DNA of 64,000 nucleotides from Bacteroidaceae bacterium (GTDB lineage Bacteria; Bacteroidota; Bacteroidia; Bacteroidales; Bacteroidaceae). The position numbers and the translations under genes were made by a program. This document shows, piece after piece, positions 8,287-17,500 of this stretch (positions are counted from its first letter, which is position 1; each line of letters starts with the position of its first letter). Under the pieces are notes generated by a model, which was not told the DNA's origin, did no database searches, and worked only from the letters and a program-made list of their open reading frames with translations. The stretch is from positions 26,800-90,799 of the forward strand of contig JAFNXM010000013.1 in assembly GCA_017383485.1 (NCBI GenBank). The letters are read 5' to 3'.

Positions 8287-9555
8287 ATGGCAACAGGAAA
8301 AGTAGACGCCTTGCTCGGTATCGTATTTGGCGATGAAGGCAAAGGAAAAGTTGTAGATTACTTTACACCACAATATGATGTGGTAGCACGTTTTGCAGGC
8401 GGACCCAATGCAGGTCACACTATTATCTTCGATGGTAAGAAGTTTGTGCTTCGCTCTATCCCCTCGGGTATCTTCGACGAAGGTAAACTCAATATCATCG
8501 GTAACGGCTGTGTGATTGCACCAGACCTCTTTATGCTGGAAGCAAAGGAAGTGGAAAGTGCAGGATACCAATTGACCGATCGCTTGCACATCAGTAGACG
8601 TGCGCATCTGATTCTGCCTACACACCGTGTGCTCGACCGCGCTTACGAAGCGGCTAAGGGTAAGGCTAAGGTCGGTACTACAGGCAAGGGTATTGGTCCT
8701 ACTTACAGCGATAAGGCTGCTCGCATCGGATTGCGCGTGGGTGATGTCTTGAACGACTTTGATGCAAAATATGCAGCACTCAAGGCTCGTCACGAACAAA
8801 TCCTGAAGGATCTTCACTTTACAGACTACGGTATTACTGAAGAAGAAAAGGTGTGGATGGAAGGTGTGGAATACATGAAGAAGTTCCACTTGGTGGACAC
8901 CGAACATGAAATCAACCGTTACCTGAAGGAAGGTAAAAAAGTCTTGGCTGAAGGCGCACAAGGTTCTTTGTTGGACATCGACCACGGTACATATCCTTTC
9001 GTATCTTCTTCGTCAACCACGAGCGGCGGCGTATGTACAGGTTTGGGCGTAGCGCCTAACACAATCGGTCGCATCTTTGGTATCTTCAAGGCCTACAGCA
9101 CACGTGTAGGTTCTGGTCCCTTCCCAGTAGAATTGTTCGACGAGACAGGCGCAGAAATCCGCCGTATTGGTAAGGAATTTGGTGCGGTGACAGGTCGCGA
9201 TCGCCGTTGCGGATGGATTGACTTGGTAGCCTTGAAGTACGCTATTATGATCAATGGCGTGACAGACTTGGTGATGATGAAGAGCGACGTGCTTGATGGC
9301 TTTGACACCATCAAAGTTTGCGTAGCTTACGAAAAAGATGGCGAGACTGTGACAGAAATGCCTTACGACACAGAAGGCTGGAACCCTGTATATGAAGAAT
9401 TGCCAGGCTGGAAGACGCCATTGAGCGACTTGCGTAATGAAAGTGAATTCCCCGCAGCGTTCAAGTCATACATAGATTATTTGGAAAAGGCTCTGGAAAC
9501 TCCAATTTCAATAGTCAGCGTAAGTCCTGATCGTGATGCGACTATCGTTCGCTAA
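8287..9555 (+). CDS. purA: Adenylosuccinate synthase
   Basis: The 422-residue enzyme joins IMP and aspartate with GTP to form adenylosuccinate, the first committed AMP step. It shows the GDEGKGKVVD phosphate loop, the GTTGKGIGPTYSDKA switch region and the EGAQGSLLDIDHGTYPFV substrate segment. The length is normal for the family. It is a single gene with its own promoter and terminator, and its codon use is strongly biased, as expected for a well-expressed housekeeping gene. Confidence 0.97.
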   Translation: MATGKVDALLGIVFGDEGKGKVVDYFTPQYDVVARFAGGPNAGHTIIFDGKKFVLRSIPSGIFDEGKLNIIGNGCVIAPDLFMLEAKEVESAGYQLTDRLHISRRAHLILPTHRVLDRAYEAAKGKAKVGTTGKGIGPTYSDKAARIGLRVGDVLNDFDAKYAALKARHEQILKDLHFTDYGITEEEKVWMEGVEYMKKFHLVDTEHEINRYLKEGKKVLAEGAQGSLLDIDHGTYPFVSSSSTTSGGVCTGLGVAPNTIGRIFGIFKAYSTRVGSGPFPVELFDETGAEIRRIGKEFGAVTGRDRRCGWIDLVALKYAIMINGVTDLVMMKSDVLDGFDTIKVCVAYEKDGETVTEMPYDTEGWNPVYEELPGWKTPLSDLRNESEFPAAFKSYIDYLEKALETPISIVSVSPDRDATIVR

Positions 9556-9576
9556 GATATATTATATATAAAGATA

Positions 9577-9617
9577 AAGAGAGATTATTGCCCGAGGGTG
9601 ATAATCTCTCTGTTTTT
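9577..9617 (+). terminator. purA terminator
   Basis: AGAGAGATTATTGCCC pairs with the following GGGTGATAATCTCTCT and runs into TTTTTT. Confidence 0.75.
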
Positions 9618-9841
9618 TATACAATATGAGGTGGGAACCTTAGTAGAATCCAAAAATAAAATAAAAAATATCAAACGCCTTATTCCTATTGTATTTAATG
9701 GAGGCTTGAGCGTTTTTTTGTTGTGCAAAAACTATATCCTTATCTACGCTAAAGATGAATTGCTGTACAGGCTGGTTGTATCTTTGCATTGCTAAAGTTT
9801 AGCAGTGCTCTTTGACTTTTTGTATATATTTATAATAAGGA

Positions 9842-10528
9842 CTACTCTGATTCAAAAAATCGCCAGATGCCCAGAGTTGGGTAGGGCGCGGTGACGCTGA
9901 TGAGCTGATGAGATACGGGGTGTTCGAACGAGATGTGGCGAGCGTGCAGGCAGATGCTGCCGTCGGGATTGCTGCGAGGAGCGCCATATTTCAAGTCGCC
10001 GTGGATGGGCGCAAAGGTGTGGGACAGCTGGCAGCGTATTTGATGGTGTCGGCCTGTGTGCAGATTGACTTCGACCAGGGTATAGCGCTCGGACGAGGCG
10101 ATGTGTCGGCAGTCGAGCAGGGCTTGCTTGGCCCCCTGTGTGCCTGCACTGCGGACGTACGATTTGTTCTGCTTTTCGTTGCGCCATATCCAATGTTCCA
10201 ACGCCGTCTTGTCCACAGGTACGGGCCTGCGCAGTGCTGCTGTCGGGAGCAGGGCATGGTAGGTCTTGTGCACGGTGCCTTTCTTGAACATTTCGCACAG
10301 ACGCGACAGCGCTTTGCTGGTTTTCGCAAAGACCACGATGCCGCTGACGGGGCGGTCCAGTCGGTGCGCTACGCCCAGGAATACATTACCCGGCTTAGCA
10401 TATTTTCCCTTCAGATAGGCTTTGATGATCTCGGGCAGTGGGGTGTCGCCCGTTTTGTCGCCTTGCACGATTTCGCCCGCGGCTTTGTTGACGATGATGA
10501 TGTGATTGTCTTCGTAGAGTACGGTCAT
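9842..10528 (-). CDS. RluA-family pseudouridine synthase
   Basis: The 228-residue protein contains the catalytic-Asp motif HRLDRPVSG, the ARG/QIR-type segment HTGRHHQIRCQLSH, and a C-terminal substrate-handling region. It isomerises uridine to pseudouridine in rRNA or tRNA. There is no S4 domain, so it is shorter than RluC or RluD and the target cannot be assigned. It lies downstream of fabG on the same strand, but a terminator at 10675 and a 216-bp gap separate them. Confidence 0.88.
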   Translation of the reverse strand: MTVLYEDNHIIIVNKAAGEIVQGDKTGDTPLPEIIKAYLKGKYAKPGNVFLGVAHRLDRPVSGIVVFAKTSKALSRLCEMFKKGTVHKTYHALLPTAALRRPVPVDKTALEHWIWRNEKQNKSYVRSAGTQGAKQALLDCRHIASSERYTLVEVNLHTGRHHQIRCQLSHTFAPIHGDLKYGAPRSNPDGSICLHARHISFEHPVSHQLISVTAPYPTLGIWRFFESE

Positions 10529-10674
10529 TGCGTATTATAGGTTATGGGGCGTTGGTTATGAGTTGTGGGGGCATGAGTTATGGGTTATGAGCTGGGTGCC
10601 AAGATCAGGCATCTTAACCTCTTTACTTCAGAACTTCAGTATATCTTAACTCCAGAACTTCGTAGTCTTAAAAA

Positions 10675-10716
10675 CAAAAAAGCGAGCAGGCCAGTCTCAT
10701 CGTCCAGCTGCTCGCC
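10675..10716 (-). terminator. fabG terminator
   Basis: On the minus strand GCGAGCAG pairs with CTGCTCGC and is followed by TTTTTTG. Confidence 0.7.
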
Positions 10717-10744
10717 TCTGTATTTGATTTTGTCTGAGAAAAAA

Positions 10745-11491
10745 TTACATATTCATACCGCCATCTACCTGGAGTACTTGGCCAGTGACATAAGATGCCA
10801 GGTCAGAAGCCAGGAAGGTAGCTACATTAGCGATATCTTCAGGTTGTCCACCGCGGCGAAGTGGAATCTTTTTCGCCCAGTCAGCACGTACATCGTCAGG
10901 CAAAGCTGCGGTCATAGCTGTCTCGATGAAGCCTGGAGCGATAGCATTGGCACGGATGCCGCGGCTACCCATTTCTTGAGCTACACTCTTGGCCAGAGCG
11001 ATCATACCAGCCTTAGACGCTGCATAGTTGCTCTGTCCCGCATTGCCGTGTACACCCACAACGCTGGCCATATTGATGATAGAGCCGCTGCGTTGGCGCA
11101 TCATGATAGGAGTACATGCGTGGATGAAATTGAAAGCAGATTTCAGATTGACATTGATCACAGCGTCCCATTGTGCTTCGGTCATACGCATCATCAGGCC
11201 ATCCTTAGTGATGCCAGCATTGTTTACCAAAATATCAATAGTGCCAAAATCTTTGTGAACTTGACCTACAACTTCTGCAGTTTGTGCAAAGTCTGCAGCA
11301 TTGCTTGCGTATGCCATGCATTTCACGCCTTTTGCTTCGATCTCAGCCTTTGTAGCTTCGCCGTTTTCGTCGATGACAAGGTCAGTAAAGGCGATGTTTG
11401 CGCCTTCTTCTGCAAATTTCAATGCGATAGCCTTTCCGATACCGCGTGCAGCACCTGTGACGAGTGCTGTCTTACCTGTTAAAAGTCCCAT
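10745..11491 (-). CDS. fabG: 3-oxoacyl-ACP reductase
   Basis: The 248-residue short-chain dehydrogenase has the NADPH glycine motif TGAARGIGKA, NNAGIT, and a catalytic Ser-Tyr-Lys set (MASVVG, then SNYAASKAG). It reduces 3-oxoacyl-ACP in fatty acid elongation. The TetR regulator lies 95 bp upstream on the same strand, a common Bacteroidales pair, so joint transcription and regulation by it are plausible. Confidence 0.93.
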   Translation of the reverse strand: MGLLTGKTALVTGAARGIGKAIALKFAEEGANIAFTDLVIDENGEATKAEIEAKGVKCMAYASNAADFAQTAEVVGQVHKDFGTIDILVNNAGITKDGLMMRMTEAQWDAVINVNLKSAFNFIHACTPIMMRQRSGSIINMASVVGVHGNAGQSNYAASKAGMIALAKSVAQEMGSRGIRANAIAPGFIETAMTAALPDDVRADWAKKIPLRRGGQPEDIANVATFLASDLASYVTGQVLQVDGGMNM

Positions 11492-11585
11492 AGTTGTGAT
11501 TTTTTGTTATGGTAATTAAATTTGTTTCTTTGTAAATGATAGGCAGCGCCAAATGTGGGTTTATTCAGCAAAAATCAACTTGGTT

Positions 11586-12170
11586 TTATGCCGCACCAAG
11601 CATTCTGCGTACAATTTCTTTTACGATAGGATAAGTCTCCTCCTCAGTCAGCCCTCCGCCCAATCTGTTGAAGATATAGGGTACTTCCAGTCCCTTGATA
11701 GTATAGTGGATGATTTCTGCCATTAGGCTGATGTGGTCAATATTTAATGCGCCCTTTTCTACGCCCTCTGTCAGAACTTGGTTGAGTAGGCGAATTTCTT
11801 CAGCATCAAATGCTTTTCTGACGCCCTCAACCTTCCAAATGTTGCGGAAGAACTCTGCACGCAGCGAGCCATTCCTAGACACCGTCTCGCGTATCATGTG
11901 CAGATGGGTAAAGACCAACTGGAACACCTTTTCCAAGGGATCTACCAGCATCGCGGCTACTTCGTCCATCTTTTCAGACATCAGTTTCAACTCGTGCTCG
12001 ATGACTGCATAGTAGACATCTTCTTTGCTGCGGAAGTAGGTGTATAGTGTGCGTCTGCCCTTGCCTGATGCCAGGGCGATGTCGTTCATCGTGGTTGCTT
12101 CGATACCATTTTTTGCAAAGAGTTCGCGAGCTACGTCGACGAGCAAAGCGCGGGTTTTAGGAGTAGACAT
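11586..12170 (-). CDS. TetR/AcrR-family transcriptional repressor
   Basis: The 194-residue protein has an N-terminal HTH (FAKNGIEATTMNDIALASGKGRR, then LYTYF) followed by an all-helical ligand domain. It sits upstream of fabG, suggesting control of fatty acid synthesis; the ligand is unknown. Its promoter overlaps a perfect 9-bp inverted repeat (12225-12257), a good candidate for its own operator. Confidence 0.88.
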   Translation of the reverse strand: MSTPKTRALLVDVARELFAKNGIEATTMNDIALASGKGRRTLYTYFRSKEDVYYAVIEHELKLMSEKMDEVAAMLVDPLEKVFQLVFTHLHMIRETVSRNGSLRAEFFRNIWKVEGVRKAFDAEEIRLLNQVLTEGVEKGALNIDHISLMAEIIHYTIKGLEVPYIFNRLGGGLTEEETYPIVKEIVRRMLGAA

Positions 12171-12224
12171 GTCTGTAGTCTATAATTAAAGTTGTGGTGT
12201 GTTTGATTTGATGTATAAAAAATA

Positions 12225-12257
12225 CACTTGCACAAATTTTGTATTTTCGTGCAAGTG
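12225..12257 (-). promoter_or_regulatory. Candidate TetR operator
   Basis: CACTTGCAC at 12225-12233 and GTGCAAGTG at 12249-12257 form a perfect inverted repeat with a 15-nt spacer, placed at the expected transcription start just downstream of the -7 box. Confidence 0.6.
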
Positions 12258-12288
12258 CAAAGGTATATCTTTTATTTATAAGTGCAAA
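12258..12288 (-). promoter_or_regulatory. Promoter of the tetR-fabG unit
   Basis: On the minus strand TTTG (12285-12288), a 19-nt spacer and TACCTTTG (12258-12265) form a near-ideal Bacteroidetes promoter. Confidence 0.65.
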
Positions 12289-12312
12289 GTGTTTTGTCGT
12301 GGAAATCTTCCA

Positions 12313-14010
12313 TTACTTTGCAAATTCTAATGTTTTTGCCAAAGCAGCGGCCCTTTCCAACGCCACATTGATATTGGGACAAATATTTTCTTTGCCCAGC
12401 ATTTCGCAGAAACCAGCATGCTCCAGTACTGCATAGACATTGGGCGTGACACCCGAAAGTACGATCTGCGTACCCTCGCGGCGGTTCATGTTGCACAGGT
12501 TTTGCAGATTGTGAATACCAGTCGAGTCGATGAAAGGCACACGGCGCATGCGGATGATACGAATCTTGGGGTGATTGTCCATCGCAGCCATGATTTCCTC
12601 GAACTTGTTGGCAATACCAAAGAAGTAGGGGCCATTGATTTCGTACACCTCCACGTGTTCGGGGATGATCAGGTGCTCCTCGTCGTGCAGTTGGATATCG
12701 CTCTCCTTGTTGGGGTCGATTTCGTCTGCGATTACCTTGATTTGTGTCGTCTCGGCCATACGCTTCATGAAGAGTAAGCAAGCGATGAGCAAACCTACCT
12801 CGATAGCCACCGTCAAGTCGAAGATGACGGTCAGCAGGAAGGTGATGATGAGCACAGCCACGTCGCTCTTGGGATTCTTCATCAACTCGCGGAACGTGCG
12901 CCAACCGCTCATATTATAGGATACAACGACTAGTACGCCAGCCAAGCATGCCATGGGGATATAGGCCGCCAGCGGCATCAACAACAGGAATACAGCAAGC
13001 AGCACTACAGCATGTATGATACCAGCCACAGGGGTGCGTCCGCCATTGTTGATATTAGTCATCGTACGAGCAATAGCACCTGTTGCGGGGATACCACCAA
13101 AGAGCGGTGTACAAAGGTTGGCTACACCCTGGCCTATCAATTCCTGGTTGGAGTCATGATGGTCGCCACAAGCACCGTCGGCTACTGTTGCCGAGAGTAA
13201 ACTTTCGATAGCACCCAATACAGCAATTACCATCGCTGTGGGGAAGAGCAGTTTCACTTGTTCCCATGTGATATTCGGCATAGTCAACTCGGGAATGCGC
13301 GCCTTGATTTCACCAAATTTGTCACCGATGGTTTTCACAGATTCTATACCAGCATATTCCTTCAGCAGGAAGACGATCACCGTCATCAATACGATGGCCA
13401 CCAGCGATCCGGGGATTTTCTTCGAGAATTTAGGCGTCAAGGCAATAATCACAATGCTCAAGATACCCACCAAGGTTGAGAGCCAATCCACCTGAGTGAT
13501 ATGCTGAGCGTAGACGCCCCATTTGGCAATGAAGTCTGCCGGTACACCTTCGATGTTCATGCCCAGCAGGTCGTTGATTTGTGTGGCGAAAATAGTCACA
13601 GCAATACCGCTGGTGAAACCTACTACGATGGGGTAGGGGATAAACTTGATGATTGTGCCTAGGCGGAAGACGCCCAGCATAATCAGAAATACACCTGCAA
13701 TCATTGTCGCAATCATCAGCCCTGATAGGCCAAATTGCTGGATCACACCGTAAATGATCACGATGAAAGCGCCCGTCGGTCCGCCGATTTGTACACGTGA
13801 CCCACCCAGTGCCGAGATGATGAAACCCGCTACGATAGCAGTGATGATACCCTGCTCAGGAGATACACCCGAAGCGATACCAAAGGCAATAGCCAGGGGC
13901 AATGCCACGATACCCACGATCAAGCCCGCCATAGCGTCGGCCGCAAACTTTTCCTTACTATATGAGCGTAAGTCTGTCAGCAAGCGTGGAGTGAAATGAA
14001 AGTTTTTCAT
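12313..14010 (-). CDS. SulP-family anion transporter with STAS domain
   Basis: The 565-residue inner-membrane protein has 10-14 hydrophobic segments beginning MAGLIVGIVALPLAIAFGIA, the SulP signature region, and a cytoplasmic STAS domain from about residue 440 (VYEINGPYFFGIANKF, then RMRRVPFIDSTGIHNL). Family members carry sulfate, bicarbonate or dicarboxylates. The substrate cannot be read from sequence, and no sulfur-assimilation genes lie nearby. It is a single gene with a promoter at 14038. Confidence 0.92.
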   Translation of the reverse strand: MKNFHFTPRLLTDLRSYSKEKFAADAMAGLIVGIVALPLAIAFGIASGVSPEQGIITAIVAGFIISALGGSRVQIGGPTGAFIVIIYGVIQQFGLSGLMIATMIAGVFLIMLGVFRLGTIIKFIPYPIVVGFTSGIAVTIFATQINDLLGMNIEGVPADFIAKWGVYAQHITQVDWLSTLVGILSIVIIALTPKFSKKIPGSLVAIVLMTVIVFLLKEYAGIESVKTIGDKFGEIKARIPELTMPNITWEQVKLLFPTAMVIAVLGAIESLLSATVADGACGDHHDSNQELIGQGVANLCTPLFGGIPATGAIARTMTNINNGGRTPVAGIIHAVVLLAVFLLLMPLAAYIPMACLAGVLVVVSYNMSGWRTFRELMKNPKSDVAVLIITFLLTVIFDLTVAIEVGLLIACLLFMKRMAETTQIKVIADEIDPNKESDIQLHDEEHLIIPEHVEVYEINGPYFFGIANKFEEIMAAMDNHPKIRIIRMRRVPFIDSTGIHNLQNLCNMNRREGTQIVLSGVTPNVYAVLEHAGFCEMLGKENICPNINVALERAAALAKTLEFAK

Positions 14011-14037
14011 ATCTGAATATTAATACTTATTTTGACG

Positions 14038-14045
14038 CAAATTTA
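14038..14045 (-). promoter_or_regulatory. SulP gene -7 box
   Basis: The minus strand reads TAAATTTG. No clear -33 box is seen. Confidence 0.45.
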
Positions 14046-14220
14046 GATATTTTTATGGAGAAATTGGACACACTTATCTCTACTTCGTAAAATTGTGTAG
14101 AAAAGCAGTCCAAATTTATAAATATTGTTTCCCGGAGTTGGCAAAATGCATCTTATTGCCCTTCTTGTAGTGATCAGGCGAAGGAATACTACACATATTT
14201 TATATCTTCAAAATATCAAG

Positions 14221-14306
14221 AAAAAAAGTCAAGACCTTGTAAAAATAAAGTCTAATGTTTTTTAAACGAGACGTCGCGAAATTTTTACAAGGTCTTGACT
14301 TTTTTT
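14221..14306 (+). repeat. Intergenic inverted-repeat element, copy B
   Basis: The left end AAAAGTCAAGACCTTGTAAA and the right end ending at 14306 are perfect inverted repeats of at least 25 bp. The core AACGAGACGTCGCGAAAT starts at 14265. This is the best-preserved copy, and it lies between divergent promoters, so it is not simply a terminator. Confidence 0.8.
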
Positions 14307-14430
14307 CGTTCAAAAACGATGCGCATGATGACGCTATGTTGCTATTAAGTTTTTTTATCTCATCAGGTGTTGCTTGTCTCCTTTTTTGTCGTATTTTTGC
14401 TCGAAGGTGAAAATTCTTTCGCTCGTGATG

Positions 14431-14481
14431 AAAAATATTCAAGAAACTTGATATGTTTTCGCTCGCTTATTCGTATCTTTG
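14431..14481 (+). promoter_or_regulatory. GH85 promoter, shared block with guaD
   Basis: The -7 box TATCTTTG lies at 14474-14481, preceded by AAAAATATTC, CTTGATAT and TTTCGCTCGCTTA as in the guaD promoter. Confidence 0.6.
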
Positions 14482-14593
14482 TCATGTCATCTTGGTGGAA
14501 TCTCTCTTGGTGACAAAATGGTTCAAAAATCAACCTAAAAAAATATTGATTTATTAAATCCTTAATTATTCATTTTAACAAATCCTAAATCCT

Positions 14594-17500
14594 ATGAAAA
14601 ACAGAAGATTTTTCTTGGCAGGTCTTTGTCTTGTAGCAGCGACAGCGTCTGCACAAGAATTTAAAGAAGGCTATGTGAAATGGGGTTATGGTAGTGACCA
14701 GTATGGTGCTACAATGAAAACTTGGGAGAAGGGTAAGGCCATCAATGAAGATGACAACTTCTTTATCTCTCGTGTGAAGCCCCGTGAGCGTTTCCGCAAC
14801 ACTAACACTCAGGTGCGTCCTGATTTGAATGAATCTAACGACAAGAAGCTCATGTTCTGGGTGCCTATCAATGGTACAAAGAACAATGCTTTGCCCGATG
14901 GCGTGTACGATTCTGAAGTCTTCAACATGTGGCCATACATCACACACTATGGCAACTGGACAGCAGGTATCGGTCGTGTGCCTGGCAACTTCCTCGACGT
15001 AGCGCACAAGAATGGTGTGCCCGTATCTGGTGTTGCTGGTATTCCTTGGGGTTCACTCTATCAGTTCCCCGCTTGGGAAAAGTGTTTGGAAGAAATGATA
15101 GAAGTTGGTGCACAAAAGATTGCAGATTTCCACTACTACTATGGTGTGGATGGTATCGGTTACAACTCTGAGTTCGGTGGCGGTTACGCTATCCAACAAG
15201 ATTTGATTCCCTTGCACCAAGAATTGAACAAGATTCAGAAGCCCAGAAATCCATTGTTCGAAAACGTATGGTATGATGGTACCAACGACAATGGTATGTG
15301 TACTTTCGACCAAGGCCTCGGCACTCACAACGATGATACTTTCGGTCCTGCTGGTGCTGAAGCTGCTAACTTGTTCTTGAACTACAACTGGAACAACTCT
15401 AACCTCCTCAGCAGATCTGTTACTCATGCCAACAGCATCGGCCGTAATCCGCTCGACCTCTATGCAGGTGTGAATATGCAAGGTGCTGAACCCGGTACTA
15501 ACAACTGGCCATTGCTCCAACAATATCCTATCTCAATCGGTCTGTGGGGTGCGCACAGCGAAAATATGTTCTGGGAAAGCCGTGGTGAAAAGGGTAGCGA
15601 ACCCGAAGTGAAGCAACGTACTTACCAATTGCGTACAGAACGTTGGTTTACTGGTGGTACTCGTAACCCAGCCAACACTCCTGCTGTAACCAACTCGATG
15701 AAATATCACGCAGACAACGTGACTTACCACGGTATGTCTACATTCATGACTGCTCGCAGTGCGATGAAGTGGGATTTGGGCGAAGAAGCGCTCGTGACTT
15801 ACTTCAACCTCGGTAACGGTAAGTACTTCAACTGGAAGGGCGTGCGTCAACACGACAAGGAATGGTATAACATCGGTGCACAGGACTACTTGCCCACATG
15901 GCGCTGGTGGTTCACCAAGAGCTTGCTCGGCACAGACGTCGTAGCTAATGGTCTCGATGCAGAATTTACTTGGGACGAAGCTTACGTAGGTGGTTCTACA
16001 GCACGCATCTTCGGTAACACAGCCGACGAATACCTCCACCTCTTCAAGACTGAGTATGCCCTCCAAGCTGGCGACGTGATCACCTTCACTTATAAGTTGA
16101 AGAAGGGTGTTGCTGAAAACGTAAACTTGGTATTCACTGCTAAGGGCAATGAAAAGGTTGCTTTGGCAGAAGATAAGTTCGTCGTTGTGAATGGCAAGAC
16201 CGAAGCTGACGAAGACGTTTGGTACGAAAAGCAATTCACAGTAGGCGAAGAATTGGCAGGCAAGACCCTCGCACTCGTAGCATTGCACTTCCAAAATGCT
16301 AAGGATATGGAGCTCTACTTGGGTGAATTCTCAATCGTACGTGGTACTGCTGCTACTCCTGCTACTCCCGTATTGGCTAACTCTGCTGTACTTTCAAACA
16401 GCAAGCACGGTGTAGATGCTAAGGTCATCTTCAACATGCCTAACAACAAGCCAGCAGGCGAACCTTGCTACAACATCGACGTAAAAACAGCATTCTTCAA
16501 GCTCTATGCACAACAAGAAGGTCAAGAACCCGTCTTCATGGGTATCACTTCTTCATGGGCTGGTTTGATGTACAACATTCCTATGAACTTGAAGGTGAAT
16601 AAGGACCGCGTTCGCGTAGGTGTGAGCGCTGTAGCTCTCGACCACAAGTCAGAATCTGCGATCGCTTGGAGCAACTATATGGATGCACCTGCATACGTAT
16701 ACGACGACAATATCCAATGCAGCAAGAACACAATCAAGCCAAACGAAAGCTTCGAAATGTCATACGTTGACCCACGTCACGAAAGCGCTACATGGAAGCT
16801 CGTCAACTTGGCTGGTGAAGAAGTGTTCAAGGGCGAAGGCCACACAGTGACTTGCGATGGCTTGGCTCAAACAGGTAGCTACGACTTGCACTTAACAGGT
16901 GTCGTACGCGATGCAGACGGCAATACTTCTACTACCACCCTCACATTTGGTAGCTTCGTACAAATCACAGGCGAAGGTATCGGTGCACTGCCCGAAATCT
17001 ACACACTCACTGCTAACGGCAAGGAAGCAGATATCGAAGTAGTAGCTGGCGACTTCGTTGACCTCGCTTACACAGGTCGTGCTGCCGACGGTGCTGGTTC
17101 ACAAGGTGTAGACCTCAAGGAAAAGCGCTTCGGTACTAAGGCTGGTGATCTTGGTTTGCAAGGCAAGAAGGACTTCTCAGTATCATTCTGGTTGAAGATT
17201 AATAAACTTGCTGCTGGCGAAACTCAATTGCTCGCCGTAGCTTACAAGCTCGATGCATGGCCCAAGACTGACTGGGGTTGGTTGTGGAGCAATATCGACG
17301 AAACTGGTGCTATGACTTCATTCACTTGGCGTGGTACTGACCGCACCAACAACAATGAGCTCCGCTATAAGTATGACAACACTAAGTTGCCAGTAGGTAA
17401 CTGGGTACACATCGCTTATACATTCGACTATGACGAAAGCGGTAAGTTCAAGGGCGAATACTACGTGAATGGTGTGAAGCAAGAAGTCACTCGCTGGAAC

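Larger units (their letters stand above)
14011..14593. other. Divergent intergenic region with repeat element B
   Basis: No gene is seen. It holds the SulP promoter (14038-14045, minus), the inverted-repeat element (14221-14306), and the conserved promoter block of GH85 (14431-14481). Confidence 0.6.

Noticed and set aside
9598-9795. 65-residue plus-strand frame after purA
   Set aside because: It starts within the purA terminator hairpin, is AT-rich and has no recognisable features.
9779-9810. Promoter-like TATCTTTG plus small hairpin after purA
   Set aside because: It points toward the end of an opposing gene and no transcript-like structure with a terminator follows.
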